From NCBI RefSeq assembly GCF_005405885.1, contig NZ_BJFL01000007.1, positions 130,394-194,393 of the forward strand: 64,000 bases of DNA, in the 5' to 3' direction. Source of the DNA: Gandjariella thermophila. GTDB lineage: Bacteria; Actinomycetota; Actinomycetes; Mycobacteriales; Pseudonocardiaceae. The position numbers were made by a program, and so were the translations under genes. This document shows, in pieces, positions 10,227 through 20,560 of this stretch. The notes under the pieces were generated by a model. The model did no database searches. It had not been told where the DNA came from and was given only the letters and a program-made list of their open reading frames with translations. Numbering within the stretch: the first letter of the stretch is position 1; each line of letters opens with the position of its first letter.

Positions 10227-10775
10227 GTGACGCGACGAACGCTGGTCCTCGGCGGGGCACGCTCGGGCAAGTCCGCACACGCCGAGGGTCTGCTCCCGGC
10301 CGACGAACCGGTCAGTTACGTGGCCACCGGGCGGCGCGACCCGGACGACCCGGAGTGGTCGGCGCGGATCGCCGCGCATGCCGAGCGGCGCCCGCCGGTG
10401 TGGCACACCCTCGAGGCCTCATCGCCGAGCGAACTGCCCGCGCTGCTCGCCGCCGCGGCGCACGGGGACGAACCTCTGCTGGTCGATGACCTGGCTACCT
10501 GGCTCACCGGCGTGCTGGACGACGTGGCCGCGTGGGACGGCGACGGCGAGGCGCTGGCCGCCGCCCGGGAACACTGCGACGTGCTGCTCGCCGCGGTCGC
10601 CGGCTGCCGGGCCCGGCTGGTGCTGGTGTCCGCCGAAGTCGGCCTGGGCGTTGTGCCGCCGACCCGTTCTGGCAGGCTCTTCCGGGACTCGCTCGGCTCG
10701 TTGAACGCGCGGCTGGCCGAGGTGTGCGACGAGGTGCTGCTGCTGGTCGCCGGCATCCCGCTGCGGCTGCGGTGA
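10227..10775 (+). CDS. cobU: Adenosylcobinamide kinase / guanylyltransferase
   Basis: A 182-residue bifunctional enzyme of late cobalamin synthesis. It phosphorylates adenosylcobinamide and then transfers GMP to give adenosylcobinamide-GDP. The N-terminal P-loop GGARSGKS (residues 8-15) and the segments YVATGR, RIAAHAERRP, LLVDDLATWL and VSAEVGLGVVP are characteristic. GTG at 10227 follows GGAGGAGA. It heads the cobU-cobT-cobS cluster. No cobalamin riboswitch is visible in the 160 bp upstream. Confidence 0.93.
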   Translation: MTRRTLVLGGARSGKSAHAEGLLPADEPVSYVATGRRDPDDPEWSARIAAHAERRPPVWHTLEASSPSELPALLAAAAHGDEPLLVDDLATWLTGVLDDVAAWDGDGEALAAAREHCDVLLAAVAGCRARLVLVSAEVGLGVVPPTRSGRLFRDSLGSLNARLAEVCDEVLLLVAGIPLRLR

Positions 10776-10808
10776 CCGGCGGGACGAGCCCCGAACGACA
10801 ACTTCCCA

Positions 10809-10832
10809 CACGCGGCCGCGCACGGCCGCGTG
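10809..10832 (+). other. Hairpin between cobU and cobT
   Basis: Perfect 10 bp arms CACGCGGCCG (10809-10818) and CGGCCGCGTG (10823-10832) with a 4 nt loop in the 76 bp gap. It could be a weak attenuator or an mRNA-stability element within the cob operon. Confidence 0.4.
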
Positions 10833-10851
10833 CCGACCCCGGAGGTGATGG

Positions 10852-11916
10852 GTGACCGCCAACAGCGTCGACGGAGACGTCACGTTCCCGGCCGTCGAGG
10901 CGCCCGACGAGGAGGTCCGCCGGCAGGCGGTGGCCCGGCACGAGCGGCTGACCAAGCCGGCCGGATCGCTGGGCCGGCTGGAGGAGTTGGGCATCTGGGT
11001 GGCCGCCTGCCAGGGCGCGTGCCCGCCCCGGCCGTTCACCCGGCCCCGGGTGGTGGTCTTCGCGGGCGACCACGGCATCGCCGCGCACGGCGTCTCCGCC
11101 TACCCCAGCGAGGTCACCGGCCAGATGGTGGCGAACTTCCTCACCGGGGGCGCCGCGGTGAACGTGCTCGCGTCCGCGGCGGGCGCCACCGTGCGCGTGG
11201 TGGACATCTCGGTGAACGCGGACACCCCGGAGCGGGTCGCCGGCTTCAAGGTGCGCCGCGGGTCCGGCTCCATCGACCGCGAGGACGCCCTCACCGACGC
11301 CGAGGTGCGGGCGGCGATCACCGCGGGCCGGCGGATCGTCGACGAGGAGGTCGACGGCGGCGCGGACCTGCTGGTGGCCGGCGACATGGGGATCGGCAAC
11401 ACCACCCCGTCCTCGGTGCTGATCGCCACGCTGACCGGGGCGGAGCCGGTGGCCGTGGTGGGCAGGGGCACCGGCGTGGACGACAACGGCTGGATGCGCA
11501 AGACCGCGGCGATCCGGGACGCGCTGCGCCGCGCCCGCAAGGTCAGCGGCGACCCGGTGGCGCTGCTGCGCACCGCCGGCGGGGCGGACATCGCCGCGAT
11601 CGCCGGGTTCCTCGCCCAGGCGGCGGTGCGGCGGACCCCGGTGGTGCTGGACGGTGTGGTGGCCGGCGCCGCGGCCGCGGTGGCCGAGGAGATGGCCCCG
11701 GGGGCGCGTCGGTGGTGGGTGGCCGGGCACCGCTCCGCCGAGCCGGCGCACGCCATGGCGCTCGACCACCTCCGCCTGGAGCCGCTGCTGGACCTGGGCA
11801 TGCGGCTGGGCGAGGGCTCCGGCGCGGTGGCCGCGCTGCCGCTGGTGGTGATGGCCGCACGGGTGCTCGCGGAGATGGCCACCTTCGACGACGCCGGCGT
11901 GTCGGGCCCGGCGTGA
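10852..11916 (+). CDS. cobT: Nicotinate-nucleotide:dimethylbenzimidazole phosphoribosyltransferase
   Basis: A 354-residue enzyme that makes alpha-ribazole phosphate from NaMN and DMB, the lower-ligand branch of cobalamin synthesis. Visible family motifs are [14 protein letters not shown] near the start, [21 protein letters not shown], the [12 protein letters not shown] block, and [14 protein letters not shown] with the catalytic Glu near the C-terminus. GTG at 10852 follows CCGGAGGTGATGG. The stop codon overlaps the start of cobS, indicating translational coupling. Confidence 0.95.
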   Translation: MTANSVDGDVTFPAVEAPDEEVRRQAVARHERLTKPAGSLGRLEELGIWVAACQGACPPRPFTRPRVVVFAGDHGIAAHGVSAYPSEVTGQMVANFLTGGAAVNVLASAAGATVRVVDISVNADTPERVAGFKVRRGSGSIDREDALTDAEVRAAITAGRRIVDEEVDGGADLLVAGDMGIGNTTPSSVLIATLTGAEPVAVVGRGTGVDDNGWMRKTAAIRDALRRARKVSGDPVALLRTAGGADIAAIAGFLAQAAVRRTPVVLDGVVAGAAAAVAEEMAPGARRWWVAGHRSAEPAHAMALDHLRLEPLLDLGMRLGEGSGAVAALPLVVMAARVLAEMATFDDAGVSGPA

Positions 11917-12683
11917 CGGTTCCCGCGGCCAGGGCGCTGGACGGACTGCGGCTGGCGGTGTCCTGGCTGACCGTGGTACCGGTGCGGGCCGGCACGGTGG
12001 ACGCGGCCGCCTGCCGCCGCGCGATCCTGCTCGCCCCGGTGGTGGGCGCGCTGCTCGGCGCGGCCGGCGCCGGCCTGCTGGCCGGGCTGCTCGCGCTGGG
12101 CGCGCCGGCGCTGCTGGCCGGGCTGCTGGTGGTGGGCGCGCTGGCGCTGCTCACCCGCGGGATGCACGTGGACGGGCTCGCCGACACCGCGGACGGGCTG
12201 GGCTGCTACGGGCCGCCGGAGCGGGCGCTGGCGGTGATGCGGGACGGCGGCGCCGGGCCGTTCGCGGTGGTCACGCTGATCGTGGTGCTCGGCGTGCAGG
12301 CGAGCGCGCTGGCCGCGCTGGGCGCCGCCGGGCGGTGGGGTGCGGTGGTGCTCGCCGCCGCGGCCGGGCGGGCGGCGTTCGCCTGGTGCTGCCGGCGCGG
12401 CATGCCGGCGGCCCGGCCGGACGGGATGGGTGCCCTGGTGGCCGGCTCGCAGCCGGTGTCGGTGCCGGTGCTGTGGTGGCTGGTGCTGGCCGGCGGCGGG
12501 GTGCTGGCCGTGCCGGGCCGGCCGTGGCTGGGCCCGCTCGGCGTGGCGGCATCCGCCGCGGTGGTGGCGCTGCTGGCCGGGCATACCCGCCGCCGGCTCG
12601 GCGGGATCACCGGCGACGTGCTGGGCGCCGCGAGCGAGGTGGCCACCACGGTGGTGCTCGCGGTGTGTGCGCTGACCGGCTAA
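11913..12683 (+). CDS. cobS: Adenosylcobinamide-GDP ribazoletransferase (cobalamin synthase)
   Basis: A 256-residue integral membrane enzyme that joins adenosylcobinamide-GDP and alpha-ribazole (phosphate) in the last steps of cobalamin synthesis. It has about six hydrophobic helices, almost entirely Leu/Ala/Gly/Val. The conserved acidic motif [16 protein letters not shown] is near residue 75 and [10 protein letters not shown] is near residue 230. GTG at 11913 overlaps the cobT stop by 4 nt. A strong hairpin follows the stop. Confidence 0.93.
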   Translation: MTVPAARALDGLRLAVSWLTVVPVRAGTVDAAACRRAILLAPVVGALLGAAGAGLLAGLLALGAPALLAGLLVVGALALLTRGMHVDGLADTADGLGCYGPPERALAVMRDGGAGPFAVVTLIVVLGVQASALAALGAAGRWGAVVLAAAAGRAAFAWCCRRGMPAARPDGMGALVAGSQPVSVPVLWWLVLAGGGVLAVPGRPWLGPLGVAASAAVVALLAGHTRRRLGGITGDVLGAASEVATTVVLAVCALTG

Positions 12684-12707
12684 CGCTGTCCACAGTGGAC
12701 AAGCGAG

Positions 12708-12748
12708 GGTGACGGCGGTGGGCCGGAATGTGACCCACCGCCGTCACC
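12708..12748 (+). terminator. Terminator of the cob operon
   Basis: Perfect 15 bp arms GGTGACGGCGGTGGG (12708-12722) and CCCACCGCCGTCACC (12734-12748), 25 nt after the cobS stop. Confidence 0.9.
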
Positions 12749-12763
12749 GGGAACTCAGTGCTT

Positions 12764-12898
12764 GTTCCGGAACGCGCGCCGCGCTCGCGTCGCCGGGGCG
12801 CGACCGGGACATGACACTCCGGTTATTCCTGATGGGGCGCCCCGCCCCCGCGATCGCGGGGCTTCGCCCTGGCGCGTTCCCATACTCGTCATCTCAGG
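12764..12898 (+). repeat. R1 interspersed repeat, copy B
   Basis: It begins with the palindrome GTTCCGGAAC (12764-12773) and follows the complete copy at 14197 for about 130 bp with near identity, including the core CTGGCGCGTTCC at the same distance (105 nt) from the left end. The right terminal palindrome is missing: similarity fades a few bases before the ilvE stop codon at 12902. It sits between the convergent cobS and ilvE genes. Confidence 0.8.
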
Positions 12899-12901
12899 CT
12901 G

Positions 12902-14011
12902 TCAGGACAACGTGACCATCCAGTGGTGCGGGTCGGGGGCCTGGCCGCGCTGGATGGCGGTGAGGCGCTCGCGCAGCCGCATGGTCACCGGCCCGGGCTG
13001 GCCGCCGCCGATGAGGAACTCGCCGTCGGCGTGCTTCGCCCGGCCCACCGGGGTGATCACCGCGGCCGTGCCACAGGCGAAGACCTCACTCAACTCGCCG
13101 GACTCGGCCTTCTTCTCCCACTCCTCGGTGGAGATCCGCCGCTCCTCCACCGGATAGCCGAGATCCCGGCCCAGCTTCAGCAGCGAGTCGCGGGTGACGC
13201 CGGGCAGCAGCGACCCGGACAGTTCGGGGGTCACCAGCCGCGCGCTCTCCCCGGAGCCGAAGACAAAGAACAGGTTCATCCCGCCCATCTCCTCGACCCA
13301 GCGGCGCTCCACCGCGTCCAGCCAGACCACCTGGTCGCAGCCTCGCTCCACGGCCTGGGCCTGCGCCACGAAGGCGGCGGCGTAGTTGCCGGCGCACTTG
13401 GCGAAGCCGGTGCCGCCGGGGGCCGCCCGCACGTACTCGGTGCACAGCCACACGCTGACCGGCTTCACCCCGCTGGCGAAGTACGACCCGGCCGGCGAGC
13501 CGAGCAGCGCGTACAGGTAGGTGCCGGCCGGCCGGTTCACGCCCAGCCCGACCTCCGTGGAGATCATGAACGGGCGCAGGTAGAGCGAGTCCTCGCCGAT
13601 GTCGGGCACCCACCGCCCGTCAACCGCGATCAGCTCGCGCAGCGAGTCGAGGAACACCTCGTCCGGTAGCTCCGGCATGGCCAGCCGGCGGGCCGACGAG
13701 CGGAACCTGGCCGCGTTGGCATCGGGTCGGAACGAGGCGATCGATCCGTCGGGCTGGCGGTACGCCTTCAGCCCTTCGAACACCGCCTGGCCGTAGTGCA
13801 GCACCGACGTCGCGGGGTCGAGTTCGAGGTGGTGGTAGGGCTCGACCCTGGCGTCGTGCCAGCCCTGCTCCGGGTTCCAGCGAATGGTCACCATGTGATC
13901 GGTGAAGTGCTGCCCGAAGCCCGGTTTCGCAAGTACCTCCGCGATCCGATCCGGGGTCGCCGGGTGCGGATGGGGAGTCCGGGAGAACGGCAACGCTGAC
14001 GACATGCGCAT
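12902..14011 (-). CDS. ilvE: Branched-chain amino acid aminotransferase
   Basis: A 369-residue fold-type IV PLP enzyme that carries out the final transamination of Leu, Ile and Val synthesis with glutamate. Visible motifs are [37 protein letters not shown], the PLP-lysine region [38 protein letters not shown] and [18 protein letters not shown] at 14011 has AGTGAGGA upstream; a second ATG two codons later is equally possible. The gene is flanked on both sides by R1 repeats. IlvE is next to cobT/cobS in mycobacteria as well. Confidence 0.95.
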   Translation of the reverse strand: MRMSSALPFSRTPHPHPATPDRIAEVLAKPGFGQHFTDHMVTIRWNPEQGWHDARVEPYHHLELDPATSVLHYGQAVFEGLKAYRQPDGSIASFRPDANAARFRSSARRLAMPELPDEVFLDSLRELIAVDGRWVPDIGEDSLYLRPFMISTEVGLGVNRPAGTYLYALLGSPAGSYFASGVKPVSVWLCTEYVRAAPGGTGFAKCAGNYAAAFVAQAQAVERGCDQVVWLDAVERRWVEEMGGMNLFFVFGSGESARLVTPELSGSLLPGVTRDSLLKLGRDLGYPVEERRISTEEWEKKAESGELSEVFACGTAAVITPVGRAKHADGEFLIGGGQPGPVTMRLRERLTAIQRGQAPDPHHWMVTLS

Positions 14012-14470
14012 ACGGTAGTCCTCACTCCGTCAACAGAACATCGCTTTCCCGAGGATCGGACGTCCAACCATCCGGGCCGGCCCGCCGACCTGCGGCCGAT
14101 CGGCCGAGCGCCGACTGACAGCCACCCTGCCGGGGGTCACCCAGCCGGGGACGCGTCCCGCTCGTCCCGCCCGTCCACGGTGCCTCATTCAGTGCTTGTT
14201 CCGGAACGCGCGCCGCGCTCGCGTCGCCGGGGCGCGACCGGGACATGACACTCCGGTTGTGCCTGACGGGGCGCCCCGCCGCCACGACCGCGAAGCTCCG
14301 CCCTGGCGCGTTCCCGCCCTCGCCATCGCAGGTCGGTCCAGTTCCGGAACAGGCTCTGCTCAGAAGTTCGCGTCATCCGGCGATCCCGTGCGGTTGCCAC
14401 ACCCCTCACCACACCGGCCGCCCGCACGGGCCTGGCGGCCCGTGGTCGCTGGGCCGGTCCTTGATGACGC
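14012..14470. other. 459 bp intergenic region with a full R1 repeat
   Basis: It holds the ilvE promoter region (about 14012-14190) and a complete R1 copy (14197-14351). About 120 bp of GC-rich sequence without recognisable signals follow, up to the stop of the DUF402 gene. No gene is supported. Confidence 0.5.
14197..14351 (+). repeat. R1 interspersed repeat, copy C (complete, 155 bp)
   Basis: Reference copy of the family. Terminal inverted repeats TGTTCCGGAAC (14197-14207) and GTTCCGGAACA (14341-14351) flank a GC-rich body with CGCGTCGCCGGGGCGCGACC and CTGGCGCGTTCC blocks. Size, inverted ends, lack of coding capacity and intergenic location fit a MITE-like or REP-like element. No target-site duplication is obvious. 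Confidence 0.8.
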
Positions 14471-15118
14471 TCACGGGGGAACCACATCATCGTCCGGCGG
14501 GCCGGGGAGTGGCCATGCCGGGTCGGGGCGGAAGTCGCACCAGGTGCCGTCGAACGGGAACCGGCCCGCCTCGGCCAGCGCGATCATCCGCTCCCCCTCG
14601 GCCCGCAGCCCGGCCATCCGCGCGGCGTCGAACCGCCCGGCGTCCACCGCGGCCGCCGCCTCGTCCTCGTCCTTCCACTGCCAGGTCCGGTCCGGGCCGA
14701 CGTGCACGTCCAGCACCCCGTCCATCCGGTCCACAGTGGACGGTGTGCGGCCGCGCGGCAGTTCCAGGTTGACGTACCAGCTCAGGAAATTCCCGCCCGG
14801 GCCGAAGAACCACCACACGCTGGACCACGCCTGCTCGTCGACCAGGCGCAGCGTCGAGCAGCCCCGCCAGCGGCCGGGCACCCGCGTGCGGGGCAACCGG
14901 AACCGCTCGGCCAGCGGAGCCTCCCGCAGGTCCCGGCCGTCCGCCAGACGGGAGACCACGATCGGCGTGCCCTCGGGCACCCAGCCGAGCAGCCACCGAC
15001 CGTCGTCGGACAGCACCCGCATCGGGTGCACCGTGCCGACGCCGCCGGTAGGACGCACGAACCGGTACAGCACCCGCTCGCCGGGCGCCCACACCCGCCC
15101 GTCCCGTGATTCGGTCAC
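14471..15118 (-). CDS. DUF402 domain protein (nucleotide phosphatase-like)
   Basis: A 215-residue protein with the DUF402 pattern: VLYRFVRPTGGVGTVHPMRV, WWFFGPGGNFLSWYVNLELP, then MDGVLDVHVGPD and the acidic WKDEDE. Family members include nucleoside di/triphosphatases and FomD-like enzymes that use a metal bound by clustered Asp/Glu residues. The precise substrate is unknown. GTG at 15118 has no Shine-Dalgarno but a TAGCGT box 6 nt upstream. That box overlaps the stop codon of the permease gene, so the two are adjacent but probably separately started. Confidence 0.75.
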   Translation of the reverse strand: MTESRDGRVWAPGERVLYRFVRPTGGVGTVHPMRVLSDDGRWLLGWVPEGTPIVVSRLADGRDLREAPLAERFRLPRTRVPGRWRGCSTLRLVDEQAWSSVWWFFGPGGNFLSWYVNLELPRGRTPSTVDRMDGVLDVHVGPDRTWQWKDEDEAAAAVDAGRFDAARMAGLRAEGERMIALAEAGRFPFDGTWCDFRPDPAWPLPGPPDDDVVPP

Positions 15119-15124
15119 CGCGGC

Positions 15125-15130
15125 ACGCTA
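15125..15130 (-). promoter_or_regulatory. Putative leaderless -10 box (TAGCGT) of the DUF402 gene
   Basis: Minus-strand TAGCGT lies 6 nt before the start codon at 15118. It overlaps the permease stop codon TAG at 15128-15130. Confidence 0.45.
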
Positions 15131-16369
15131 CCGCCCGCCGCGGGCGGCGAGCGCGCACCCACCGGTGCCCAGCGCCACGGCGACCGCGGTGACCAGCAGG
15201 GCCGGCACGGGCAGGCTCATCGCGACCACGACGCACAGCGCCATGCCGGCGCACGCCAGCCGGGCTGGCAACCCCGGCGTGTCCAGCAGCGCCAGCCGGG
15301 CGGCGGCGCAGGCGAACGCCGAGTGGAAGAGCATGCCGCACGCCGCCAGCGGGATCGCCGCGGCCGGCGGCAGCAGCACGGCGGCGACCGCGCCGGCGGC
15401 CCCGGCCAGCACGCTGGCCCGCCACGGCGTGCCGGCTGCCCCGGGCCGGACGACCACCTCGGGCAGGTCGCCGGCGCGCGCCACGGCCGCCACCGCTCGG
15501 CGTGCCCCGGCCAGCACCACCGGCAGCACGCCCGTGGCGGCGAGCAGCACGCCGAGGTTCACCAGCGGGGCGAGTGGCGCCGCGTCGGCCGCCGCCAGGG
15601 CGTCCCGCAGCGGCACCGGGGACAGCGCCAGCCGGGCCCCGCCGAGCTGGTGGTACGCGCCGAAACCCACCGCCAGGTAGCCGGCCAGCGGCACGCCGAG
15701 CAGCACGGGCAGCACCACGGGCGCCGGCCACCGCGCGGCGCGGCGCTCCCCGGCGGTCGCCCCGGTGATCCGCTCGAAGCCGAGGAACGCGAAGAACATC
15801 ACACCGGCCGCCCCGGCGATGCCGCTCGGATCGTCTGCGCCGGGCAGGCCGGGCGGCACCGGCGCGGCCGGCGGCGGTGCCGCGCCGAAGCACACCGCAA
15901 CCATCACGCCGAGCACCGCCAGCACGCCGAGCGCCGGCACCCAGCGCCACGCGCCGTTCAGCGCCAGGCCTGCCGCGTCCACCGCGGTGACCAGCGCGAC
16001 AAGCCCTACCGCGACCGGGACCCGGTACTCCGGGGCCAGGTACTCGCCCACCGTCCCGGCCACCGCGGCCAGCCCCGCGGCCCGGCCGAGCAGCTGGGCG
16101 CTGCCGGACATCCGCGCCGGCCAGGCACCGAGCTGCTCGCGCAGGTGCTGGTCGCCGTCGAGTTCGGGAACCGCCCGCGCGCGGTAGCTGACCGCCGTCG
16201 TCACGCAGCCGGCCACCAGCGCGGCGACCACCGTCCCGACCAGGAACCATCCGCCGGCCGGCGCGGCCGCCGGGGCGAGGCCGGCGAACACCCCCGCGCC
16301 CAGCATCCCGCCCAGACCGGTCAGCACCGCGCCTGCGGCGCGCGGTCGCGTGCGCAGCGTCTGGCTCAC
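15128..16369 (-). CDS. Amino acid permease, APC superfamily
   Basis: A 413-residue transporter with about 12 hydrophobic helices. The first helix has the APC pattern [21 protein letters not shown] with an unwound Gly-rich centre; the sixth shows [20 protein letters not shown]. These features support an amino acid/polyamine/organocation permease; the substrate cannot be deduced. GTG at 16369 is preferred because the family N-terminus begins there; the 19 codons upstream are not membrane protein-like. It is divergent from pepA over 180 bp, so linked uptake of amino acids and peptide breakdown is plausible but unproven. Confidence 0.8.
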   Translation of the reverse strand: MSQTLRTRPRAAGAVLTGLGGMLGAGVFAGLAPAAAPAGGWFLVGTVVAALVAGCVTTAVSYRARAVPELDGDQHLREQLGAWPARMSGSAQLLGRAAGLAAVAGTVGEYLAPEYRVPVAVGLVALVTAVDAAGLALNGAWRWVPALGVLAVLGVMVAVCFGAAPPPAAPVPPGLPGADDPSGIAGAAGVMFFAFLGFERITGATAGERRAARWPAPVVLPVLLGVPLAGYLAVGFGAYHQLGGARLALSPVPLRDALAAADAAPLAPLVNLGVLLAATGVLPVVLAGARRAVAAVARAGDLPEVVVRPGAAGTPWRASVLAGAAGAVAAVLLPPAAAIPLAACGMLFHSAFACAAARLALLDTPGLPARLACAGMALCVVVAMSLPVPALLVTAVAVALGTGGCALAARGGR

Positions 16370-16551
16370 CCGCCTACCGTGGCAGATCCCGCGCGCGGGC
16401 GGGAAGACAACGTCCGGATGATCCACTCCCGGCGTGCCGCTCCCCCGTTTCCAGCTCGGCGGAGTCCGCGCGGATAGGGTTCCTGTTCACACCGGCGACG
16501 GCCGCTGCCGCCGCCATGCCGCTGCCGACCCGCGAAGACGAGGAGTTGCCT

Positions 16552-18048
16552 GTGACCGCCCCGAAGTTCGCTGTGACGTCCGGAGCGCCGACCGGCCTGG
16601 CCACCGACGCGCTCGTGGTCGGCACCGTGGCTGGCGCGGAGGGGTTGGCGCTGGCACCGGGCGCCGAGGACGTCGAGGCGGCGTTCGACGGCGGGCTGCT
16701 CGACCTGCTCTCCGCGCTGGGCGCCACGGGCAAGGCCGACGAGGTGGTGAAGGTGCCGACCCGCGGCGCGCTGCCCGCACGGGTCGTGGTGGCCGCCGGC
16801 CTGGGCCGCCCGGAGGACGGCGAGCGGCCGACCGCCGAGCAGGTGCGTCGCGCGTCCGGCGCCGCGGCCCGCGCGCTGGCCGGTACCGAGCGGATGGCCA
16901 CCACGCTGTCCCGGCTGGACCTGGCCGCCGCGGTGGAGGGCACCGCGCTCGGCGCGTACACGTTCACCACCTACAAGTCCGATCCCGGCTCGGCGCCGGT
17001 GGCCAGAGTGGAACTGCTCACCCCGGACGGCGGCAGCGCCAAGGAGCACAAGGCGACGATCAAGGCGGCCACCGCCATCGCCGAGGCGGTGTGCGCGGCG
17101 CGGGACCTGGTGAACACCCCGCCGAACGACCTGTACCCGGCGTCGTTCGCGGAGCGCGCCGCGGAACTGGCCGGCGGGGCCGGCGTGGACGTCGAGGTGC
17201 TGGACGAGAAGGCGCTGCGCAAGCAGGGCTTCGGCGGCATCCTCGGGGTTGGCGGCGGCTCGTCCCGCCCGCCCCGGCTGGTCCGGTTGCGCTACAAGGG
17301 TCCCAAGGCGCGCGCCAAGGTGGCGCTGGTCGGCAAGGGCATCACCTTCGACACCGGCGGCATCTCGATCAAGCCGGCGGCCAACATGGACGAGATGACC
17401 TCGGACATGGCCGGGGCCGCCGCGGTGATCGCGACGACCGTGCTCGCCGCGAAACTGCGCTACCCGCTGGAGGTCACGGCCACCGTGCCGATGGCGGAGA
17501 ACATGCCCTCCGGCACCGCCTACCGGCCCGGTGACGTGCTGCGCATGTACGGCGGCAAGACGGTCGAGGTACTCAACACCGACGCCGAGGGCCGGCTGAT
17601 CCTCTCCGACGCGATCGCCCGCGCCTGCGAGGACGAGCCCGACTACCTGATCGAGACGTCCACGCTGACCGGCGCGCAACTGGTCGCGCTGGGCCGGCGC
17701 ACCCCGGGCGTGATGGGCTCGGACGAGTTCCGGGACCGGGTCGCGGAGATCGCCACGGCCACCGGCGAGGGCGGCTGGCCGATGCCGCTGCCCGAGGAAC
17801 TGCGCACCGACCTGGACTCCAAGATCGCCGACATCGCCAACGTCACCGGCCACCGGTGGGGCGGCATGCTGGTCGGCGGCATCTTCCTGCGCGAGTTCGT
17901 CGGGGACGGCGTGCCGTGGGCGCACATCGACATCGCCGGCCCGGCCTTCAACACCTCGGGCCCGTGGGGCTACACCCCCAAGGGCGCCACCGGGCTGCCG
18001 GTTCGCACCCTGGCCGCGGTGCTGGCCGACATCGCCGACCACGGCTGA
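16552..18048 (+). CDS. pepA: Leucyl aminopeptidase (M17 family)
   Basis: A 498-residue cytosolic dizinc/dimanganese aminopeptidase that trims N-terminal residues from peptides. The catalytic domain shows [20 protein letters not shown], the M17 signature [12 protein letters not shown] near residue 346, and [11 protein letters not shown]. Length is typical (about 500). GTG at 16552 follows GACGAGGAG at 8 nt; an in-frame ATG 12 codons upstream lacks an RBS. The N-terminal domain (1-170) is the more variable macro-like domain. Confidence 0.95.
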   Translation: MTAPKFAVTSGAPTGLATDALVVGTVAGAEGLALAPGAEDVEAAFDGGLLDLLSALGATGKADEVVKVPTRGALPARVVVAAGLGRPEDGERPTAEQVRRASGAAARALAGTERMATTLSRLDLAAAVEGTALGAYTFTTYKSDPGSAPVARVELLTPDGGSAKEHKATIKAATAIAEAVCAARDLVNTPPNDLYPASFAERAAELAGGAGVDVEVLDEKALRKQGFGGILGVGGGSSRPPRLVRLRYKGPKARAKVALVGKGITFDTGGISIKPAANMDEMTSDMAGAAAVIATTVLAAKLRYPLEVTATVPMAENMPSGTAYRPGDVLRMYGGKTVEVLNTDAEGRLILSDAIARACEDEPDYLIETSTLTGAQLVALGRRTPGVMGSDEFRDRVAEIATATGEGGWPMPLPEELRTDLDSKIADIANVTGHRWGGMLVGGIFLREFVGDGVPWAHIDIAGPAFNTSGPWGYTPKGATGLPVRTLAAVLADIADHG

Positions 18049-18151
18049 CCGCGACCGGCGCGGCTGACCGGATTCCACCGGGTCGGCCACGGCAGCGTCC
18101 ACCCGCGGCAATTCGGTCGGCGCCGAAGCGTCCGCCAGGCAGACTCGCGGG

Positions 18152-18529
18152 GTGCCCACCACACCCGCGACCCCACCGGAACCGCCGTACCATGCGGTGA
18201 TCTTCACCTCACTGCGCACCGACGTCGAGGACGGCTACGCCGAGGCGGCGGAGCGCATGTTGGCGCTGGCCGCCGAGCAGCCGGGCTTTCTCGGCGTCGA
18301 CTCCGCCCGCACTCCCGGCGGGCTGGGCATCACCGTGTCGTACTGGCGGGACGAGGAGTCCATCGCGGCGTGGCGGGCGCACGCGGCACATGCCGAGACC
18401 CGAGGGCTGGGCCGGCGCGAGTGGTACCGGGAGTTCCAGGTGCACGTCGCGCGGGTGGAGCGGGCCTACCGGTTCGCCCGCGAGCACGGTGCGGCCAGGT
18501 TTGGTGGGCGCGACCCGGACGTGTCCTAG
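18152..18529 (+). CDS. Antibiotic biosynthesis monooxygenase (ABM) domain protein
   Basis: A 125-residue ferredoxin-like alpha+beta protein. It has the ABM pattern YHAVIFTSLRTDV, MLALAAEQPGFLGVDSAR, GITVSYWRDEESIAAWRAH and REWYREFQVHVARV. Members are cofactor-free oxygenases or haem-degrading enzymes and many are uncharacterised; this one resembles the YqjZ-type 'stress' group. GTG at 18152 is the family start. The last four bases overlap the end of the convergent gene on the other strand. Confidence 0.75.
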   Translation: MPTTPATPPEPPYHAVIFTSLRTDVEDGYAEAAERMLALAAEQPGFLGVDSARTPGGLGITVSYWRDEESIAAWRAHAAHAETRGLGRREWYREFQVHVARVERAYRFAREHGAARFGGRDPDVS

Positions 18530-18864
18530 TCCAGGCCCCGGGCGCGGCGCTGCGCGGCCTGGCGGGAGGTGTACTCCCGCATCCGCCGCGGGTAGCCGAC
18601 CAGCGCCACGTCGTAGACCGGGATGCCCAGCTCGCGGCCGAGTTGGTAGGCGCTGCGCGGACCGTCCAGCCGGCGGCGGGTCCACTCGCCGTCGTGCGCG
18701 ACGAGCACCACGGTGGTCGGTGTCACCGACGTCCTCGGTTCCACGTATGCCTCGACCCCGCGCCGCTGGCCAGCCCAGGCGCGCAGGTGGGCGAGGTCGC
18801 GCCCGAGTTGCTGCCGGGACGAGCCCGTTCGCCGGTTGCCGCGAAGACGATCGAACAGGCCCAC
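18526..18864 (-). CDS. Conserved actinobacterial protein of unknown function (112 aa)
   Basis: A 112-residue basic protein beginning VGLFDRLRGNRRTGSSRQQ. The middle segment TTVVLVAHDGEWTRRRLDG looks like a beta-strand core and the C-terminus is Arg-rich, with RMREYTSRQAAQRRARGLD. I recognise no domain of known function. GTG at 18864 has AAGGGAGGG upstream. It is divergent from lpdA and overlaps tail-to-tail by 4 nt with the ABM gene. Confidence 0.65.
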   Translation of the reverse strand: MGLFDRLRGNRRTGSSRQQLGRDLAHLRAWAGQRRGVEAYVEPRTSVTPTTVVLVAHDGEWTRRRLDGPRSAYQLGRELGIPVYDVALVGYPRRMREYTSRQAAQRRARGLD

Positions 18865-19142
18865 CGATCCCTCCCTTGTCCGCGACTCCGCGCGACAACG
18901 GCGCGAGCGCGCCCACCTCCGTGCCTTCGATGGTGCCAGCGCGCCGCGCGTGGCAGGCCTCGATCGACTCGACCGGTACGAAACGACCGGGGTCCGGTTT
19001 TGGAGAACGCGCGTACTGGGCCGCGTCGCCACCGGTTTCGGCGTGGTGACAAGATGGCAGGTGGCCCACGCGCCTACCGGCGCGAACGGTCCCGGACCAA
19101 GCAGAGAGTCACCCGCCAAACGATGCCTGTCGAGGAGATCCC

Positions 19143-20513
19143 GTGACCGACACCTCCGCCGACCTCGTGGTTCTCGGCGGCGGATCGGGCGGCTACGCCT
19201 GCGCGCTCCGCGCGGCGCAGCTCGGCCTGTCCGTCGTCCTCGTCGAGAAGGACAAACTCGGGGGTACCTGCCTGCACCGCGGATGCATTCCGACCAAGGC
19301 GCTGCTGCACGCCGCGGAGGTCGCCGACGCGGCCCGTGACGGGGATCAGTTCGGCGTCAAGAGTTCGCTCGAGGGCATCGACATGCCTGGGGTGAACTCC
19401 TACAAGGACGGCGTGGTCTCCCGCCTCTACAAGGGACTGCAGGGCCTGGTGAAGTCCCGGGGCGTCACGTACGTGGAAGGCGAGGGCCGGTTCGTCGCGC
19501 CCAACGCGGTGGAGGTGAACGGGCAGCGCTACACGGGGCGGAACGTGGTGCTGGCCACCGGCTCGTACTCGCGGTCCCTGCCCGGATTGGAGATCGGCGG
19601 CCGGGTCGTCACCAGCGAGCAGGCGCTCGCGCTGGACTACGTGCCGGAGAAGGTCGTCGTGCTCGGCGGCGGCGTGATCGGTGTGGAGTTCGCCAGCGTG
19701 TGGCGCTCCTTCGGGGCGGACGTGACCATCGTGGAGGCGCTGCCCCGGCTGGTGCCCGCCGAGGACGAGTTCCTGTCCAAGCAGCTGGAGCGGGCGTTCC
19801 GCCGGCGCGGCATCAAGTTCAAGACCGGCGTGAAGTTCACCGGAGCCACGCAGAGCGCCTCCGGCGTCTCGGTGACCCTGGAGTCGGGCGAGCAACTCGA
19901 CGCTGACCTGCTGCTGGTCGCGGTCGGCCGCGGCCCGTCCACCTCGGGTGTCGGCTTCGAGGAGGCCGGCGTGCGGATGGAGCGCGGCTTCGTGCTGACC
20001 GACGAGCGGCTGCGCACCAACCTGCCCAACGTCTACGCCGTCGGCGACATCGTGCCCGGCCTGCAGCTCGCGCACCGCGGCTTCCAGCAGGGCATCTTCA
20101 TCGCCGAGGAGGTCGCTGGGCGCAACCCCCAGCCGATCGACGAGGCGGGCATTCCGCGGGTGACCTACTGCGAGCCGGAGGTCGCCTCGGTGGGCCTGAC
20201 CGAGGCCGCCACCCGGGAGCGCTACGGGTCGGCCGAGACCATCACCTACGACCTGGCCGGCAACGGCAAGAGCCAGATCCTCAAGACGGCTGGCGCGGTC
20301 AAGCTGGTCAAGGCGCCGGACGGTCCGGTGGTCGGCGTGCACATGATCGGCGCGCGGGTCGGCGAGCTGATCGGCGAGGCCCAGCTCATCTACAACTGGG
20401 AGGCCTACCCGGAGGACGTCGCGCCGCTGGTGCACGCGCACCCGACGCAGACCGAAGCCCTCGGTGAGGCCCACCTCGCCCTGGCCGGCAAGCCGCTGCA
20501 CGCGCACGGCTGA
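19143..20513 (+). CDS. lpdA: Dihydrolipoyl dehydrogenase (E3)
   Basis: A 456-residue FAD flavoprotein that re-oxidises dihydrolipoyl groups of 2-oxoacid dehydrogenase complexes using NAD+. It has N-terminal FAD-binding [21 protein letters not shown], the redox disulfide [17 protein letters not shown] (Cys pair near residues 42 and 47), the NAD-binding [13 protein letters not shown], and the dimer-interface [14 protein letters not shown] with the catalytic His-Glu. GTG at 19143 follows GAGGAGATCCC. It is 47 nt upstream of sucB in the same direction, so one operon is likely. Confidence 0.95.
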   Translation: MTDTSADLVVLGGGSGGYACALRAAQLGLSVVLVEKDKLGGTCLHRGCIPTKALLHAAEVADAARDGDQFGVKSSLEGIDMPGVNSYKDGVVSRLYKGLQGLVKSRGVTYVEGEGRFVAPNAVEVNGQRYTGRNVVLATGSYSRSLPGLEIGGRVVTSEQALALDYVPEKVVVLGGGVIGVEFASVWRSFGADVTIVEALPRLVPAEDEFLSKQLERAFRRRGIKFKTGVKFTGATQSASGVSVTLESGEQLDADLLLVAVGRGPSTSGVGFEEAGVRMERGFVLTDERLRTNLPNVYAVGDIVPGLQLAHRGFQQGIFIAEEVAGRNPQPIDEAGIPRVTYCEPEVASVGLTEAATRERYGSAETITYDLAGNGKSQILKTAGAVKLVKAPDGPVVGVHMIGARVGELIGEAQLIYNWEAYPEDVAPLVHAHPTQTEALGEAHLALAGKPLHAHG

Positions 20514-20560
20514 GGTCGGCGAGCCAGAAGCGAGACGAAGCACTGAGGAGTCAGCGAGAG

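Noticed and set aside
14370-14470. Third R2 or R1 copy before the DUF402 gene stop
   Set aside because: GC-rich with CCCGTGCGG/CCGCCCGCACGGG self-pairing, but neither the R1 palindrome nor the R2 ends are present.
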